Assembly: GCA_009783055.1 (NCBI GenBank)
Contig: WRHW01000021.1
Span: 1-34,751, forward strand
Origin: Holophagaceae bacterium
Lineage (GTDB): Bacteria > Acidobacteriota > Holophagae > Holophagales > Holophagaceae
Direction of reading: 5' to 3'
DNA: 34,751 bases
Position numbers and translations under genes: made by a program. Positions 8,283-17,445 of the stretch are shown here, in pieces (the first letter of the stretch is position 1; every line of letters starts with the position of its first letter). Below the pieces are notes generated by a model, which saw only the letters and a list, made by a program, of their open reading frames with translations, did not search any database and was not told where the DNA came from.

Positions 8283-9137
8283 ATGCACTATGCCGACTTC
8301 AAAACAATCCTCTCTCCAAAAAACGGAATAAATCTATATCGTGGCTGTGCTCATGGGTGTATTTATTGCGACAGCAGAAGCGAATGTTATCAAATCTTGC
8401 ATGATTTTGAAGATATCGAAGTAAAACGCAACGCACCAGCGATATTGGAAGCCCAGCTCCGCCGTCGCCGAAAACCATGTATGGTAAGCACAGGCGCAAT
8501 GTGCGACCCATATATACCCCTTGAAAATGAATTGCAAAGTACCAGACAGTGTATAAAGCTGGTCGAAAAATATGGCTTTGGCTTGGCAATACTCACAAAA
8601 TCAGCCCGAATCATGCGTGATCTGGATGTTTTTATTGCAATCAACTCTAAAACAAAATGTGTTGTGCAAATGACAATGACTACTTTTGACGAATGTTTGT
8701 GCCGTATTATAGAGCCTAACGTTTCTACCACGCTAGAACGCTTTAAGGTGTTGGAGTGCATGAGGGATGCCAAAATTCCTACAGTGGTATGGCTATGCCC
8801 TATATTGCCATTCATAAATGATACAGAAGAAAATCTGCTGGGGTTGCTGGATTATTGCATCAAAGCTAAGGTGCAGGGTATTTTATGCTTTGGGTTTGGC
8901 ATGACTCTCCGCAAGGGGAACCGAGAATATTTTTATGAACAATTGGATCGTTTTTTCCCAGACCTAAAACATAAGTATGAGCAAAAATTTGGCGATTCCT
9001 ACTTCTGCAACAGCCCAAACAGCAAGAGGCTCATGGGCATTTTTGAGAGTGTATGCAAAGAACACCAAATAATGTATCAGCCTGCAACAGTTTTTGAATA
9101 TCTCAACACAATGGAAGTAAAAGGACGGTTGCTGTAG
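8283..9137 (+). CDS. Radical SAM protein, spore photoproduct lyase-like family
   Basis: The 284-residue protein begins with a radical SAM cluster motif C22-x3-C26-x2-C29 in YRGCAHGCIYCDSR, which binds the [4Fe-4S] cluster that cleaves S-adenosylmethionine. The RGC-HGC-YCD context and the following segment (STGAMCDPYIPLE) are those of the SPL/Rv2578c-like group, not MoaA or biotin synthase. Spore photoproduct lyase repairs thymine dimers in spores, but relatives in non-sporulating bacteria have no settled role. The start has a weak ribosome-binding site; the cysteine motif lies at the distance from it normal for the group. The next gene, a DNA methyltransferase, follows on the same strand, which suggests a DNA-related role by association only. 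Confidence 0.85.
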   Translation: MHYADFKTILSPKNGINLYRGCAHGCIYCDSRSECYQILHDFEDIEVKRNAPAILEAQLRRRRKPCMVSTGAMCDPYIPLENELQSTRQCIKLVEKYGFGLAILTKSARIMRDLDVFIAINSKTKCVVQMTMTTFDECLCRIIEPNVSTTLERFKVLECMRDAKIPTVVWLCPILPFINDTEENLLGLLDYCIKAKVQGILCFGFGMTLRKGNREYFYEQLDRFFPDLKHKYEQKFGDSYFCNSPNSKRLMGIFESVCKEHQIMYQPATVFEYLNTMEVKGRLL

Positions 9138-9166
9138 CAATATTGCAATGAGTGCCCAATTGAGCG

Positions 9167-9177
9167 CAACTTGGTAT
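9167..9177 (-). repeat. Copy of the dispersed ATACCAAGTTG motif, reverse orientation
   Basis: The minus strand reads ATACCAAGTTG, followed three bases later by TCAATTG, the same arrangement as at 20220-20245. It lies between the radical SAM and methyltransferase genes. It also covers a possible TTG start at 9171, which argues that the methyltransferase starts later. Confidence 0.65.
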
Positions 9178-9227
9178 CAGCAATAGTAGCTTTGCTAATT
9201 CGTTTTCCGATGTTACAATGGCACTGT

Positions 9228-10016
9228 ATGGACATTCTTCAACACAAAGATAACGGAATATTGAAGTATAGAAACGCAACGATTATCAATGCTAACATCC
9301 TCGACAAAACACTTTTTGACACAGAGTTTATAGACATCATCATCACTTCGCCGCCATATAACGTCAACATGGAGTACGGGTCTAGCAACGATTTGTTGTC
9401 GCATGAAGAATATTTGGCATTTAGCAGAAATTGGCTTACCAACTGCTTTGTTTGGAGCAAGCCTGCTACAAGGCTGTTGTTGAATATCCCGCTTGACAAA
9501 AATAAATCTGGGCATCAGAGCATCGGCGCAGATTTGACAACCATCGCCAAACAAGTTGGTTGGAAATATATGACCACGATTATTTGGAACGAAGGTAATA
9601 TTTCAAGGCGTACTGCCTGGGGGTCATTCATGTCAGCCTCTGCTCCACATGTTATAGCCCCAGTCGAATTAATTGTTATCCTTTACAAGGAAAGTTGGAA
9701 AAAGGTGGGCGGAAGCAAAATATCAACAATAACAAAAGAAGAATTTATGAACTGGACAAATGGCCTTTGGACGTTTAATGGTGAAAGTGCAAAAAAAATT
9801 AAACATCCAGCACCTTTCCCTCGCGAGCTACCGAAGCGTTGTATTAAATTATTTAGCTATGAAGGCGACGTAGTGTTCGACCCCTTCATGGGTAGCGGAA
9901 CAACGCTTATCGAAGCCGAACTTCATGGCCGGATTGGTATCGGAGTTGAGATAGACGAAAAGTATTGCGAGCTGGCATTTCAAAGATTACAAAAAGAAGC
10001 AGGGGGGCTGTTTTGA
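9228..10016 (+). CDS. Site-specific DNA methyltransferase (beta-class, N4-cytosine or N6-adenine)
   Basis: The enzyme methylates an exocyclic amine in DNA using S-adenosylmethionine. The catalytic motif IV is TSPPYN at residues 40-45 and the cofactor-binding motif I is DPFMGSGTT at 218-226. This order, catalytic motif first, is that of beta-class enzymes. The TSPPY form is common in N4-cytosine enzymes but occurs in adenine ones too, so the base cannot be assigned. Its 262 residues suit a compact single-domain enzyme. ATG 9228 is preferred; an in-frame TTG at 9171 would add 19 residues over a repeat motif, and an ATG at 9210 is also possible. No restriction endonuclease is adjacent, so it looks orphan. 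Confidence 0.88.
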   Translation: MDILQHKDNGILKYRNATIINANILDKTLFDTEFIDIIITSPPYNVNMEYGSSNDLLSHEEYLAFSRNWLTNCFVWSKPATRLLLNIPLDKNKSGHQSIGADLTTIAKQVGWKYMTTIIWNEGNISRRTAWGSFMSASAPHVIAPVELIVILYKESWKKVGGSKISTITKEEFMNWTNGLWTFNGESAKKIKHPAPFPRELPKRCIKLFSYEGDVVFDPFMGSGTTLIEAELHGRIGIGVEIDEKYCELAFQRLQKEAGGLF

Positions 10017-10063
10017 TGTCAGACAATATGCGTAAATGAAAGACTCTATCCCACAGACATACC

Positions 10064-11254
10064 CTACTTGATGACTCCTAACTCTTTGCCTACTTTGGCA
10101 AAGGCGTTTATAGCTATGTCCAAGTCTTCCCTAGTGTGGGCGGCAGACATCTGGGTGCGTATCCTAGCCTGCCCCTTGGGGACTACAGGGAAGAAGAAGC
10201 CAATAACGTAAACTCCCTCATCTAATAACTTGGCGGCAAATTGTTGCGCTAGGGGCGCGTCATAGAGCATTACTGGAACTATGGGGTGTTCTCCTGGTTG
10301 AAGCGCAAAGCCGAGTGCCTCCATCTTAGAGCGGAAGTAGCGACCATTTTCGTGAACCTTTGTTATCAAGTCGCCACTTTTTTCGAGCAATTCCAGTGCT
10401 TTGGTGGTTGCAGACACTATGGATGGTGCCACTGAATTGCTAAATAGATATGGCCTGGCCTTTTGTCGTAACCAGTCAATGATAATTTTTTTGCCGGCAA
10501 TGTAGCCACCACTAGCTCCCCCCAATGCTTTACCAAAAGTACCTGTCAATAGGTCGATGCGCCCCATTACTCCGCAGTGTTCATGGGTTCCGCGTCCATT
10601 TTTTCCCATAAATCCCACTGCATGACTATCGTCAACCATAACCAAGGCATTATATTTTTCTGCTAAGTCACATATTTCACGTAGCTTGGCTATATAGCCA
10701 TCCATGCTGAAAACGCCATCTGTAACTACCAACACAAACCTAGAATTGGCTACTGCTTCCTTTAGCTTGGCTTCAAGGTCTGCCATGTCACTATTTTTGT
10801 AGCGAAATCTCTTGGCTTTGCTTAAGCGTATGCCGTCTATGATGGATGCGTGGTTAAGTTCGTCAGAGATAATAGCATCTTCTTCCCCCATCAGTGGTTC
10901 AAAGATTGCTCCATTGGCATCAAAGCAACTGGAATATAATTGGGTAGCTTCCATCCCCAAAAATGTGGCCAATTTGGCCTCTAGCTCTTCATGGATATCT
11001 TGCTTACCACATATGAACCTCACGCTGGCCATTCCAAAACCATGAGTATCCATAATGCCCTTGGCGGCTTTTATCAGTTCCGGGTGGTTTGAGAGGCCAA
11101 GGTAGTTGTTGGCACACAGGCACACCACCTTTTTGCCATTGGCTGTCATCTGGGGTTGCTGGGGGGTGGTAATGGTTCTCTCCAGCTTGTAAAGCCCCTG
11201 GTCTTTCAGGGATTGGGTTTCGCTAGTCAGGTGATCCAAAAATTTTGGGTTCAT
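10064..11254 (-). CDS. kbl: Glycine C-acetyltransferase (2-amino-3-ketobutyrate CoA ligase)
   Basis: This PLP enzyme converts 2-amino-3-ketobutyrate and CoA to glycine and acetyl-CoA in threonine breakdown. The 396-residue length matches the family. Signature segments include [49 protein letters not shown] and TFGKALGG, whose lysine is expected to bind PLP. The related 8-amino-7-oxononanoate synthase is less likely because of the [17 protein letters not shown] context and the [17 protein letters not shown] spacing typical of Kbl. ATG 11254 has GAGGG upstream; an in-frame ATG 28 codons earlier has no such support. No threonine dehydrogenase gene (tdh) is next to it, unlike many kbl loci. Confidence 0.93.
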   Translation of the reverse strand: MNPKFLDHLTSETQSLKDQGLYKLERTITTPQQPQMTANGKKVVCLCANNYLGLSNHPELIKAAKGIMDTHGFGMASVRFICGKQDIHEELEAKLATFLGMEATQLYSSCFDANGAIFEPLMGEEDAIISDELNHASIIDGIRLSKAKRFRYKNSDMADLEAKLKEAVANSRFVLVVTDGVFSMDGYIAKLREICDLAEKYNALVMVDDSHAVGFMGKNGRGTHEHCGVMGRIDLLTGTFGKALGGASGGYIAGKKIIIDWLRQKARPYLFSNSVAPSIVSATTKALELLEKSGDLITKVHENGRYFRSKMEALGFALQPGEHPIVPVMLYDAPLAQQFAAKLLDEGVYVIGFFFPVVPKGQARIRTQMSAAHTREDLDIAINAFAKVGKELGVIK

Positions 11255-11471
11255 TGTCGCCCTCGCTAAGTTGTCAGCATATTTAAGTTTAATCGCAACC
11301 GCCCAGATGGGGGCAACCGAGAGGCAATTTGTCACCATAAAATGATCGAGGGGTGAACTTTTTCAAAGAAAAATTTGCACTTTTGCATAAAATTACTGGA
11401 CTTTATACCAATAACAGGACAAAATAATTGCAGTTTCTGACGATGGTGTCAGTTCGGCCCTTTTCTTTGGC

Positions 11472-11500
11472 TTGAAGAGAAACGCGGTTTTTTTTATACA
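11472..11500 (+). promoter_or_regulatory. Candidate sigma-70-type promoter of the cold-shock gene
   Basis: TTGAAG at 11472-11477 and TATACA at 11495-11500 each match the consensus at four of six positions, and the spacer is exactly 17 bases. Transcription would start about 20 bases before the ATG, so the leader would lack the long cold-responsive 5' UTR of E. coli cspA. Confidence 0.45.
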
Positions 11501-11528
11501 ATTCAAGCTAATTTTACAAGGTTTTAGC

Positions 11529-11732
11529 ATGGTTCAAGGCACGGTAAAGTGGTTCAACGCAGAAAAGGGGTACGGTTTTATCGCTCCTGATGATGGAGGG
11601 GCAGACCTCTTTGTACATCACACAGCGATTCAGGAGCAGGGGTATCGCGCCCTGCAGGAAAACCAGAGAGTCAACTTTGACGTAACAGAAGGACAAAAAG
11701 GCCCCCAAGCCTCCAACGTCACTAAGGCATAG
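11529..11732 (+). CDS. Cold-shock protein, CspA family
   Basis: A 67-residue single cold-shock domain that binds single-stranded RNA and DNA and acts as an RNA chaperone. It opens [18 protein letters not shown], including RNP1 (KGYGFI), and has RNP2 as DLFVHH. The length is that of stand-alone bacterial Csp proteins. The start is fixed by homology at ATG 11529, with AAGG about 9 bases upstream. A strong terminator follows, so it is a single-gene transcript. Whether it is cold-induced cannot be told from sequence. Confidence 0.95.
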   Translation: MVQGTVKWFNAEKGYGFIAPDDGGADLFVHHTAIQEQGYRALQENQRVNFDVTEGQKGPQASNVTKA

Positions 11733-11752
11733 ATTGTTTTTTCTGCCCGACC

Positions 11753-11782
11753 AAACGGCTCTGAAAAAGAGCCGTTTTTTTT
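11753..11782 (+). terminator. Rho-independent terminator of the cold-shock gene
   Basis: AAACGGCTCT at 11753-11762 pairs perfectly with AGAGCCGTTT at 11768-11777 around a GAAAA loop. A run of eight T residues at 11775-11782 overlaps the stem end. It lies 21 bases after the stop codon. Confidence 0.92.
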
Positions 11783-11830
11783 AACACGCACAATCCAAGA
11801 CGATAGTCGAAGAACTGCAAGATACTAGAT

Positions 11831-11836
11831 TATAAT
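11831..11836 (+). promoter_or_regulatory. Possible -10 element for trxB-lpd
   Basis: A consensus TATAAT 25 bases before the trxB start, downstream of the cold-shock terminator. No good -35 hexamer is seen 16-18 bases upstream, so this is tentative. Confidence 0.35.
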
Positions 11837-11860
11837 TAGGGCAAGCTCCTTGGAGGGTCT

Positions 11861-12829
11861 ATGGCTAGTTTGCATCGAAAAGTCATCGTCATTGGAACTG
11901 GCCCTGCGGGCTACACTGCGGCTATTTATACAGCTAGAGCAAACTTGTCTCCCTTGGTTTTTGAGGGCCATCAACCTGGAGGGCAACTAACGATTACTAC
12001 CGAAATCGAGAATTTTCCCGGCTTCCGGGATGGGGTTGCTGGCCCAGCTTTAATGGAGGAAATGAGAGCGCAAGCACTTAGGCTAGGAGCAGAGGTAAGG
12101 CCGGAAACGGTTTCGATGGTTGATCTGTCTTCCCGCCCCTTCAAAATAAATACAGATGGTGGCGACTACACTTGTTCTGCGCTGATTATTGCCACCGGAG
12201 CTTCAGCCAAGTGGCTTGGCATTGGTAAGGACGAAGAACTATCACGTGGGGGTGGAGGTGTTTCTGCCTGCGCTACTTGTGACGGATTTTTCTATAGGGG
12301 TAAGGAAGTAGCCGTAGTGGGCGGGGGAGATACGGCATTGGAAGAGGCAATTTATTTGACTAACCACGCAACCAAGGTGACTCTTATTCATAGACGGGAT
12401 GCCCTTAGAGGTTCTATTGCAATGCAGGAAAGGGCAATGTCTAACCCCAAGATCGAATTTGCATGGAATAGCATAATCTCAGAAATATTAACTGAAACAA
12501 AAGAATTTCCGAGTGGAGACAAGGTAGAACGCATTAAGTCTCTGCTACTAAAAAATACCAAAGATGGCTCGTTGTCCGAATTAAAGATCGATGGACTCTT
12601 TGTAGCCATAGGCCACCAGCCGAATACAGCCCTTTTCAAAGATCAACTGCCACTGGATGAAAATGGCTATCTGTTAACTGAAAAGGGGTCGAGTAAGACT
12701 AGTATCCCTGGGGTTTTTGCCTGTGGGGACGTACAGGATCATGTCTATCGTCAGGCGATCACAGCCGCAGGTAGTGGTTGCATGGCCGCCATTGATACTG
12801 AAAGATGGTTGACTGAAGCGAGAGCATAA
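11861..12829 (+). CDS. trxB: Thioredoxin-disulfide reductase
   Basis: TrxB uses NADPH and FAD to reduce thioredoxin in the cytoplasm. The 322-residue protein has the N-terminal FAD-binding GTGPAGYTAAIYTARA, the redox-active C137-A-T-C140 in SACATCDGFFYRG, an NADPH-binding VVGGGDTALEEA and the C-terminal FAD motif GVFACGDVQD. Length and motif order match low-molecular-weight bacterial TrxB. The start has a strong GGAGGG ribosome-binding site. An lpd gene follows 29 bases after the stop, probably on the same transcript, pairing two pyridine nucleotide-disulfide oxidoreductases. Confidence 0.95.
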   Translation: MASLHRKVIVIGTGPAGYTAAIYTARANLSPLVFEGHQPGGQLTITTEIENFPGFRDGVAGPALMEEMRAQALRLGAEVRPETVSMVDLSSRPFKINTDGGDYTCSALIIATGASAKWLGIGKDEELSRGGGGVSACATCDGFFYRGKEVAVVGGGDTALEEAIYLTNHATKVTLIHRRDALRGSIAMQERAMSNPKIEFAWNSIISEILTETKEFPSGDKVERIKSLLLKNTKDGSLSELKIDGLFVAIGHQPNTALFKDQLPLDENGYLLTEKGSSKTSIPGVFACGDVQDHVYRQAITAAGSGCMAAIDTERWLTEARA

Positions 12830-12858
12830 ATTTTGAACATGCTATATGGAGGTTAGGC

Positions 12859-14262
12859 ATGGCCAACTATGATTTGATTGTCATCGGCTCTGGGCCTGGG
12901 GGATATATTGCCGCCATCCGTTCTGCTCAACTTGGCCTAAATACAGCTATCGTAGAAAAAGATTCGGCGATGGGCGGCACATGTCTGCACCGTGGATGCG
13001 TGCCAGCAAAGGCATGGCTGGAAACAGCCCACCGCTTTGAACAGATGCAACAAGCCACAGATTTTGGCATCAGAGGCATTGATCCAAATGCTCTGCAACC
13101 CGATCTACCAACAATAATTAAGCGCAAAAACCGCATCCTGCTTAAAAATTCCAAAGGCATAGAATACCTTATGAAAAAAAATAAGGTGGCAATGATCAAG
13201 GGATTTGGCCAGTTGCTCGGTGGCGGAAGGGTAAAAGTTGAAGATGAAATTCATGAGGCAAAAAAAATAATTTTGGCAACCGGCTCCATTCCAAAAGACC
13301 TACCCGGCCTAGAGGTAGATGGCGTAAGGGTGCTAAGTAGCGACCACATACTTAATATGTCTGAACTACCAAAGAGTTTGATCATTTTGGGTGCAGGGGC
13401 TATTGGGGTAGAATTTGCCAGTGTGTTTAGTCGTTTGGGTTCTAAGGTGACACTTGTGGAGTACATGGATCGCCTCCTGCCACTAGAAGATGAAGCTATC
13501 GGGGCAGAGTTGGCAAAGATTTTTGTCAAGCCCTACAAGATTGATGTCAGGGTGAGCACAAAAATTATAAATGTTGAACGCCATGCAGACAAAGTTACCT
13601 GCACACTTGAAGGCGAAAAAGCAGGGGTTGTTGAAGGCGAATATCTCTTAGTGGCAGTTGGTCGCCAACCGGTTACTGCTGGCATTGGCTTAGAAAATAC
13701 TGTGGCAGTAATTGACAGAGCCACTGTAAACGTAAATAACTTTATGCAGACCGCAGAGCCGGGGCTTTATGCCATTGGTGACATTGTTAGAACGCCAATG
13801 TTAGCTCATGTGGCATCAGATGAGGGGATTGTGGCAGTCGAACATGCGGCAAGAGAGTTAGGGATAGACATAGAACCACACGCCATTGATTATGATCGCA
13901 TACCGAGTTGCACATACTGCGACCCCGAAGTCGGTAGCATAGGGTTGACAGAAAGCAAAGCGAGGGAAAAGGGTATAGATGTTTCAGTTGGTTCTTTTCC
14001 ATTCATGCCTCTGGCAAAGGCCAACATCATGGGCGAGCCTCATGGCTTCATTAAAGTAGTTGCAGATGCCAGTACAAAGCAGATATTGGGTATCCATATC
14101 CTCGGCCCCAAAGCAACAGAATTAGTAGCATCCAGCGTGGCAATCCTTGCTGGACAGTTGACTGTAGACAATTTAATACATACGATGTATCCGCATCCAT
14201 CCCTAAACGAGGCATTCCCCGAAGCCGCCCGCGCAGTATATGGCAGAGCACTGAATTGTTGA
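12859..14262 (+). CDS. lpdA: Dihydrolipoyl dehydrogenase (E3)
   Basis: E3 reoxidises dihydrolipoyl groups of 2-oxoacid dehydrogenases or the glycine cleavage system, using FAD and NAD+. The 467 residues include GSGPGGYIAAIRSAQLG, the redox cysteines C42 and C47 in GGTCLHRGCVPAK, a second dinucleotide fold (ILGAGAIGVEFASVF), the FAD motif GLYAIGDIV and the catalytic dyad H446 and E451 in HPSLNE. Most E3 proteins read GGTCLNVGCIPSK; the HRGCVPAK version is a known variant group. No E1, E2 or gcv genes are adjacent, so its partner complex is unknown. A GGAGG site precedes the ATG. Mercuric or glutathione reductase is less likely because the HxxxxE ending and cysteine context fit E3. Confidence 0.92.
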   Translation: MANYDLIVIGSGPGGYIAAIRSAQLGLNTAIVEKDSAMGGTCLHRGCVPAKAWLETAHRFEQMQQATDFGIRGIDPNALQPDLPTIIKRKNRILLKNSKGIEYLMKKNKVAMIKGFGQLLGGGRVKVEDEIHEAKKIILATGSIPKDLPGLEVDGVRVLSSDHILNMSELPKSLIILGAGAIGVEFASVFSRLGSKVTLVEYMDRLLPLEDEAIGAELAKIFVKPYKIDVRVSTKIINVERHADKVTCTLEGEKAGVVEGEYLLVAVGRQPVTAGIGLENTVAVIDRATVNVNNFMQTAEPGLYAIGDIVRTPMLAHVASDEGIVAVEHAARELGIDIEPHAIDYDRIPSCTYCDPEVGSIGLTESKAREKGIDVSVGSFPFMPLAKANIMGEPHGFIKVVADASTKQILGIHILGPKATELVASSVAILAGQLTVDNLIHTMYPHPSLNEAFPEAARAVYGRALNC

Positions 14263-14293
14263 TACAAATAGTCGTGGCAAGTGCGCCTGTGCC

Positions 14294-15247
14294 TCACTGT
14301 AGGCTATCCCAAACCTGCCTTGGTGTTATTTCCATCATACAATTTCTACATGGTAAGGGGCATTTCCTCTTAAAGCATGGGGAACACTTTAACTGAAGTT
14401 TGATTACTGTGACTCGTTGTCCCCAGGGGGCAGACTCTTGGGGGTCTGTAGGTCCAAAGATCGCAATCGTTTGAGTCCCACAAGCCGCGGCAAGGTGGCT
14501 TAGGCCAGAATCGTTTCCGATTGCGCCATATGCGCCATGTAGCCATGCCGCCGCTTGACTCAGGTCGGTTTGCCCGCACAGATTTAGGCCACGGCCATTT
14601 AGGATATAGTCTCCCAGTTGAGCTTCCGATGAGGTTCCAAGTATTACAATCTGTAACCCAGACTGCCTTGCTTTATCTGCCAATTCCCTATAGTGCTCAG
14701 GAGGCCAAGCCTTGGATGGCCATACGGAACCAGGCATGAGACAAATATATTCTGTTCTGGGCTTTTCTACTTGGGCTGTGGGCTGATAATCGGCATAGGG
14801 CATGGCAGGTATATTAGGCCATCTTTTTTTTAGAGCGTTATAATATCTCAAAATGAAGTGGCCATTTGTTTTCCGGAATGGGGCGTGGTGTGTATTCAAC
14901 ATAAATGCACCGCTGTCGCTGATGCCAATTCTTTCCGGGACATTTGCAAGACGGGCCGCTATTACAGGTCGCAACGATTTTGTAAAGCATATTGTCGTGT
15001 CCGGATTGTGATTTTTGATTATTTTTGAAAGGCCAATGGCTCCGATTTTTTCGGTTTCAGGTATTACGAAGTCAACGAGGCCAATTTCTCTGTCCGCTAC
15101 GAGGTTAAGCGTTGCGGCAGGCCCCCATACCCCAATTGGCCAAATATACATCTGTTGTCGAAGCAATCTCAGGATTGGCAGGTGCATTACTGCATCCCCC
15201 ACGAAACGGGGAAAGCGAACCAAGGTTGGGCCGGGGACAGAGATCAA
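14294..15247 (-). CDS. GT9 family glycosyltransferase, ADP-heptose:LPS heptosyltransferase II-like
   Basis: This 317-residue protein resembles WaaF, which adds the second heptose to the LPS inner core at the cytoplasmic face of the inner membrane. It has the N-terminal RFPRFVGDAVMHLP, a C-terminal NDSGLSHLAAACGT then IFGPTDP for nucleotide-sugar binding, and a cysteine-rich KCSPCFKRKCPLPC tail segment seen in many WaaF proteins. Its ATG overlaps the stop of the upstream GT9 gene by 4 bases (ATGA), so the two are translationally coupled. It is the last gene of a minus-strand run, and is convergent with lpd. The exact acceptor is not determinable. Confidence 0.88.
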   Translation of the reverse strand: MISVPGPTLVRFPRFVGDAVMHLPILRLLRQQMYIWPIGVWGPAATLNLVADREIGLVDFVIPETEKIGAIGLSKIIKNHNPDTTICFTKSLRPVIAARLANVPERIGISDSGAFMLNTHHAPFRKTNGHFILRYYNALKKRWPNIPAMPYADYQPTAQVEKPRTEYICLMPGSVWPSKAWPPEHYRELADKARQSGLQIVILGTSSEAQLGDYILNGRGLNLCGQTDLSQAAAWLHGAYGAIGNDSGLSHLAAACGTQTIAIFGPTDPQESAPWGQRVTVIKLQLKCSPCFKRKCPLPCRNCMMEITPRQVWDSLQ

Positions 15248-16155
15248 CGAAATTTCTCCAGAGCATTTAATACTGTATCAACTGCCAGACGATCCATTCC
15301 ATCGCCAAGGTCATCTTCTTCTCCTGGGTATTGAAGAACTTCAACCTTGTTTCCAAGGGGTGCCCACCGATCTGGCCCATGACATAATCTGCGCCCCATC
15401 AGGCATAATGTGGGCTTGCCCAGAGCCGCCGAAAGGTGCGTTGGTCCCGTGCTTGGCCCAATAATGGCAGAACACGCGACGATACGCCCCATCAAGCCCC
15501 TCAAGTCTGTTGGGGATAGAAGACAATCTTCAGGAGGGGAAAGAATTACAGGATTCCAGCCGGACTTAGTAGACGCAATCATCAATTTATCCCACCATGA
15601 TTTACTTGGAAAAGCCCCACTACCACTACCCTTTAATATGACTCCGAGCCTTGGAGTGGGTATTGCCTGTAGTTCGTTCTGCCCATGTTGTATTTCTTCA
15701 CTTGTAAGTACAAGGCTTGGGATTGATGGATGGATGTCAGACCATCCGAGAGGTTTCAGAAAATCCAGAGAGTGTTCACATTCATGGCGGCCAGACCCGC
15801 TACGCTTTGTCCATATCCTGTGGGTGGCATACATGAGTTGCCCCAAGCCCCTAGGGCGCGCCACCCGCACTGGCACTCCTGCTTTTTTAGCGGCAGGAAT
15901 AACCGCCCTATCGCGATGCCCGATATTGAGTACCACGTCAGGGCTAATATCTCTGATTTGCAGTTCTAAATCAGTGCCTTTACCTCGGAGTAATATGCCA
16001 GAAATTGCAGGTAAATTATTGAGGATTGGTGCTACTTCTGGTTTTACCAGCCAATAGACATGGGCTAATGGGTCGTTACCTAAAATAGCTTTCTGGACGG
16101 GCAACGTAACGACTAGGTCGCCGATTCCATCTGTCCTAGAAATCAAATATCTCAT
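15244..16155 (-). CDS. GT9 family glycosyltransferase (heptosyltransferase-like)
   Basis: A 303-residue GT9 protein with the typical N-terminal SRTDGIGDLVVTLP and a C-terminal GPSTGPTHLSAALGKPT, equivalent to the donor-binding loop of WaaC and WaaF. It lacks the cysteine-rich tail of its downstream partner. The family transfers ADP-heptose to lipopolysaccharide core, but some members use other substrates. It overlaps the next gene by ATGA. The ATG has no strong ribosome-binding site and lies 64 bases beyond the end of the upstream adenosyltransferase gene. Confidence 0.85.
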   Translation of the reverse strand: MRYLISRTDGIGDLVVTLPVQKAILGNDPLAHVYWLVKPEVAPILNNLPAISGILLRGKGTDLELQIRDISPDVVLNIGHRDRAVIPAAKKAGVPVRVARPRGLGQLMYATHRIWTKRSGSGRHECEHSLDFLKPLGWSDIHPSIPSLVLTSEEIQHGQNELQAIPTPRLGVILKGSGSGAFPSKSWWDKLMIASTKSGWNPVILSPPEDCLLSPTDLRGLMGRIVACSAIIGPSTGPTHLSAALGKPTLCLMGRRLCHGPDRWAPLGNKVEVLQYPGEEDDLGDGMDRLAVDTVLNALEKFR

Positions 16156-16219
16156 GCTAGTTCAAAGTTTTCAGCTTTCAGATGAAAATCATGGTAGCAG
16201 TGGGTATTAGTTATGCCAG

Positions 16220-16753
16220 TCACAGCGTTTCCTCAGTTATCCCTGCGACAGCATTCTCTGCCCTCGCTAGAGCAAATAGCCAGTCGCTGAGGCGGTTCAG
16301 ATATGCCACTACCCACTGGGGAGCTTCTGAACTTGCGAAAAGGCTGGCGGCAAGCCGCTCTGCCCTTCTGCATACCGTCCTAGCGTGGTGGGCATTTGCT
16401 GTGGCTAAACACCCTGCAGGAAGAATAAAGGTCTTGAGTGCAGGTGCTAAAGCGGTGAGGCGGTCTATATCTTCCTCCATCTTTTCTGGTGCAAAGAGAA
16501 GGCTGACTGCTTCGGATAAATTACTTGCAGGATTGGCCAATATTGCTCCCACCACAAACAAGTCTTTTTGAATGAGTCGCAAGATATCATCACCCATTGT
16601 TTGGGAGGATGTATGTAGGCGCAATATTCCCAGAATCGAATTTAATTCGTCCAAAGTGCCATAGGCATCCAACCGCGGATGGCTTTTTGGAACTCTCTGT
16701 CCACCGATCAGTGCTGTATCGCCACTGTCTCCGGTACGGGTATAAATTTTCAT
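16220..16753 (-). CDS. Cob(I)alamin adenosyltransferase, PduO type
   Basis: The 177-residue enzyme transfers the adenosyl group of ATP to reduced cobalamin, making coenzyme B12. The N-terminus MKIYTRTGDSGDTALIGGQRV is the ATP-binding signature of the PduO/MMAB family, followed by AYGTLDELNSILG. CRRAER and YLNRLSDWLFALAR near the C-terminus complete the family pattern. Length matches a single-domain enzyme. AGGT sits before the ATG. It follows pyrE by 45 bases in a probable operon; no B12-dependent enzyme or cob genes are in view, so it may serve an enzyme coded elsewhere. Confidence 0.92.
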   Translation of the reverse strand: MKIYTRTGDSGDTALIGGQRVPKSHPRLDAYGTLDELNSILGILRLHTSSQTMGDDILRLIQKDLFVVGAILANPASNLSEAVSLLFAPEKMEEDIDRLTALAPALKTFILPAGCLATANAHHARTVCRRAERLAASLFASSEAPQWVVAYLNRLSDWLFALARAENAVAGITEETL

Positions 16754-16798
16754 CGTTTACCTACTACTTATTTGAATTCAGAACTCCAGGCTTGAGTT

Positions 16799-17440
16799 TT
16801 AGGAGCGCAAATCGCTCCAAGCCTGCGGGTCTTTGCGCCAAGATACAAGCGATTGCTGACCCGATAGGTCAATAGCACCAGTTTCCACCGCCTTATCAAG
16901 GAGGTCTGAAAAGGTTGCAAGCACCCTCCATGCCACCGCAGACTTTTCAAAGGCCGCCTCTGCCTTGGCTAGACCATAAGAAAAAAGGGCTAGGATTTCA
17001 ATTACTTCTGCCCCTTCGCTCCGCAAGGCATCTACGCACTTGATGCTCGAACCTCCTGTGCTAATCAGGTCTTCGATCAAAACAACGCTGTGTTTTTCGG
17101 CTATTGGGCCTTCAACTTGTCTGCCCATTCCATGTTTTTTTGGCTCAGGGCGCACATAGACAAGAGGAAGTTTTAACTGCTCTGCAACTAGAGTTGCCCA
17201 GGGAATACCCGCGGTACTTGTGCCGGCTACCAAAGTTGGTTGTTTTTCACTTGATCGTATTGCTGCTATTAGCGCGTCTGTCACTGCGGTGCGTACATGA
17301 GGGAAACCCAGCAGTTGCCTGTTGTCACAATATATGGGCGACTTTAGACCAGATGCCCATGTAAAAGGCTTCTCCGGAGAAAGGCGCACGGCCCCAGCAC
17401 TAAGAAGTTCCGCCGTGAGGTCAAAGGGATGGTCAGTCAT
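16799..17440 (-). CDS. pyrE: Orotate phosphoribosyltransferase
   Basis: PyrE joins orotate to PRPP, giving OMP in pyrimidine synthesis. The 213-residue protein contains the PRPP-binding segment VVLIEDLISTGGSS, the family opening FTWASGLKSPIYCDNR and the RPEPKKHGMGRQVEG loop that closes over the active site. ATG 17440 is chosen because the family sequence starts there and AGAGG precedes it; the frame stays open further upstream into the HEAT-repeat gene. It begins 5 bases after the HEAT-protein stop, which indicates coupling. Confidence 0.95.
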   Translation of the reverse strand: MTDHPFDLTAELLSAGAVRLSPEKPFTWASGLKSPIYCDNRQLLGFPHVRTAVTDALIAAIRSSEKQPTLVAGTSTAGIPWATLVAEQLKLPLVYVRPEPKKHGMGRQVEGPIAEKHSVVLIEDLISTGGSSIKCVDALRSEGAEVIEILALFSYGLAKAEAAFEKSAVAWRVLATFSDLLDKAVETGAIDLSGQQSLVSWRKDPQAWSDLRS

Positions 17441-17445
17441 GGCCT

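Noticed and set aside
9171-9227. TTG start for the methyltransferase
   Set aside because: The added 19 residues are encoded by a dispersed repeat and spacer; ATG 9228 gives a normal N-terminus.
15410-16057. Plus-strand open frame of 215 codons over the GT9 gene
   Set aside because: It is antisense to a recognised GT9 glycosyltransferase and shows no family features.
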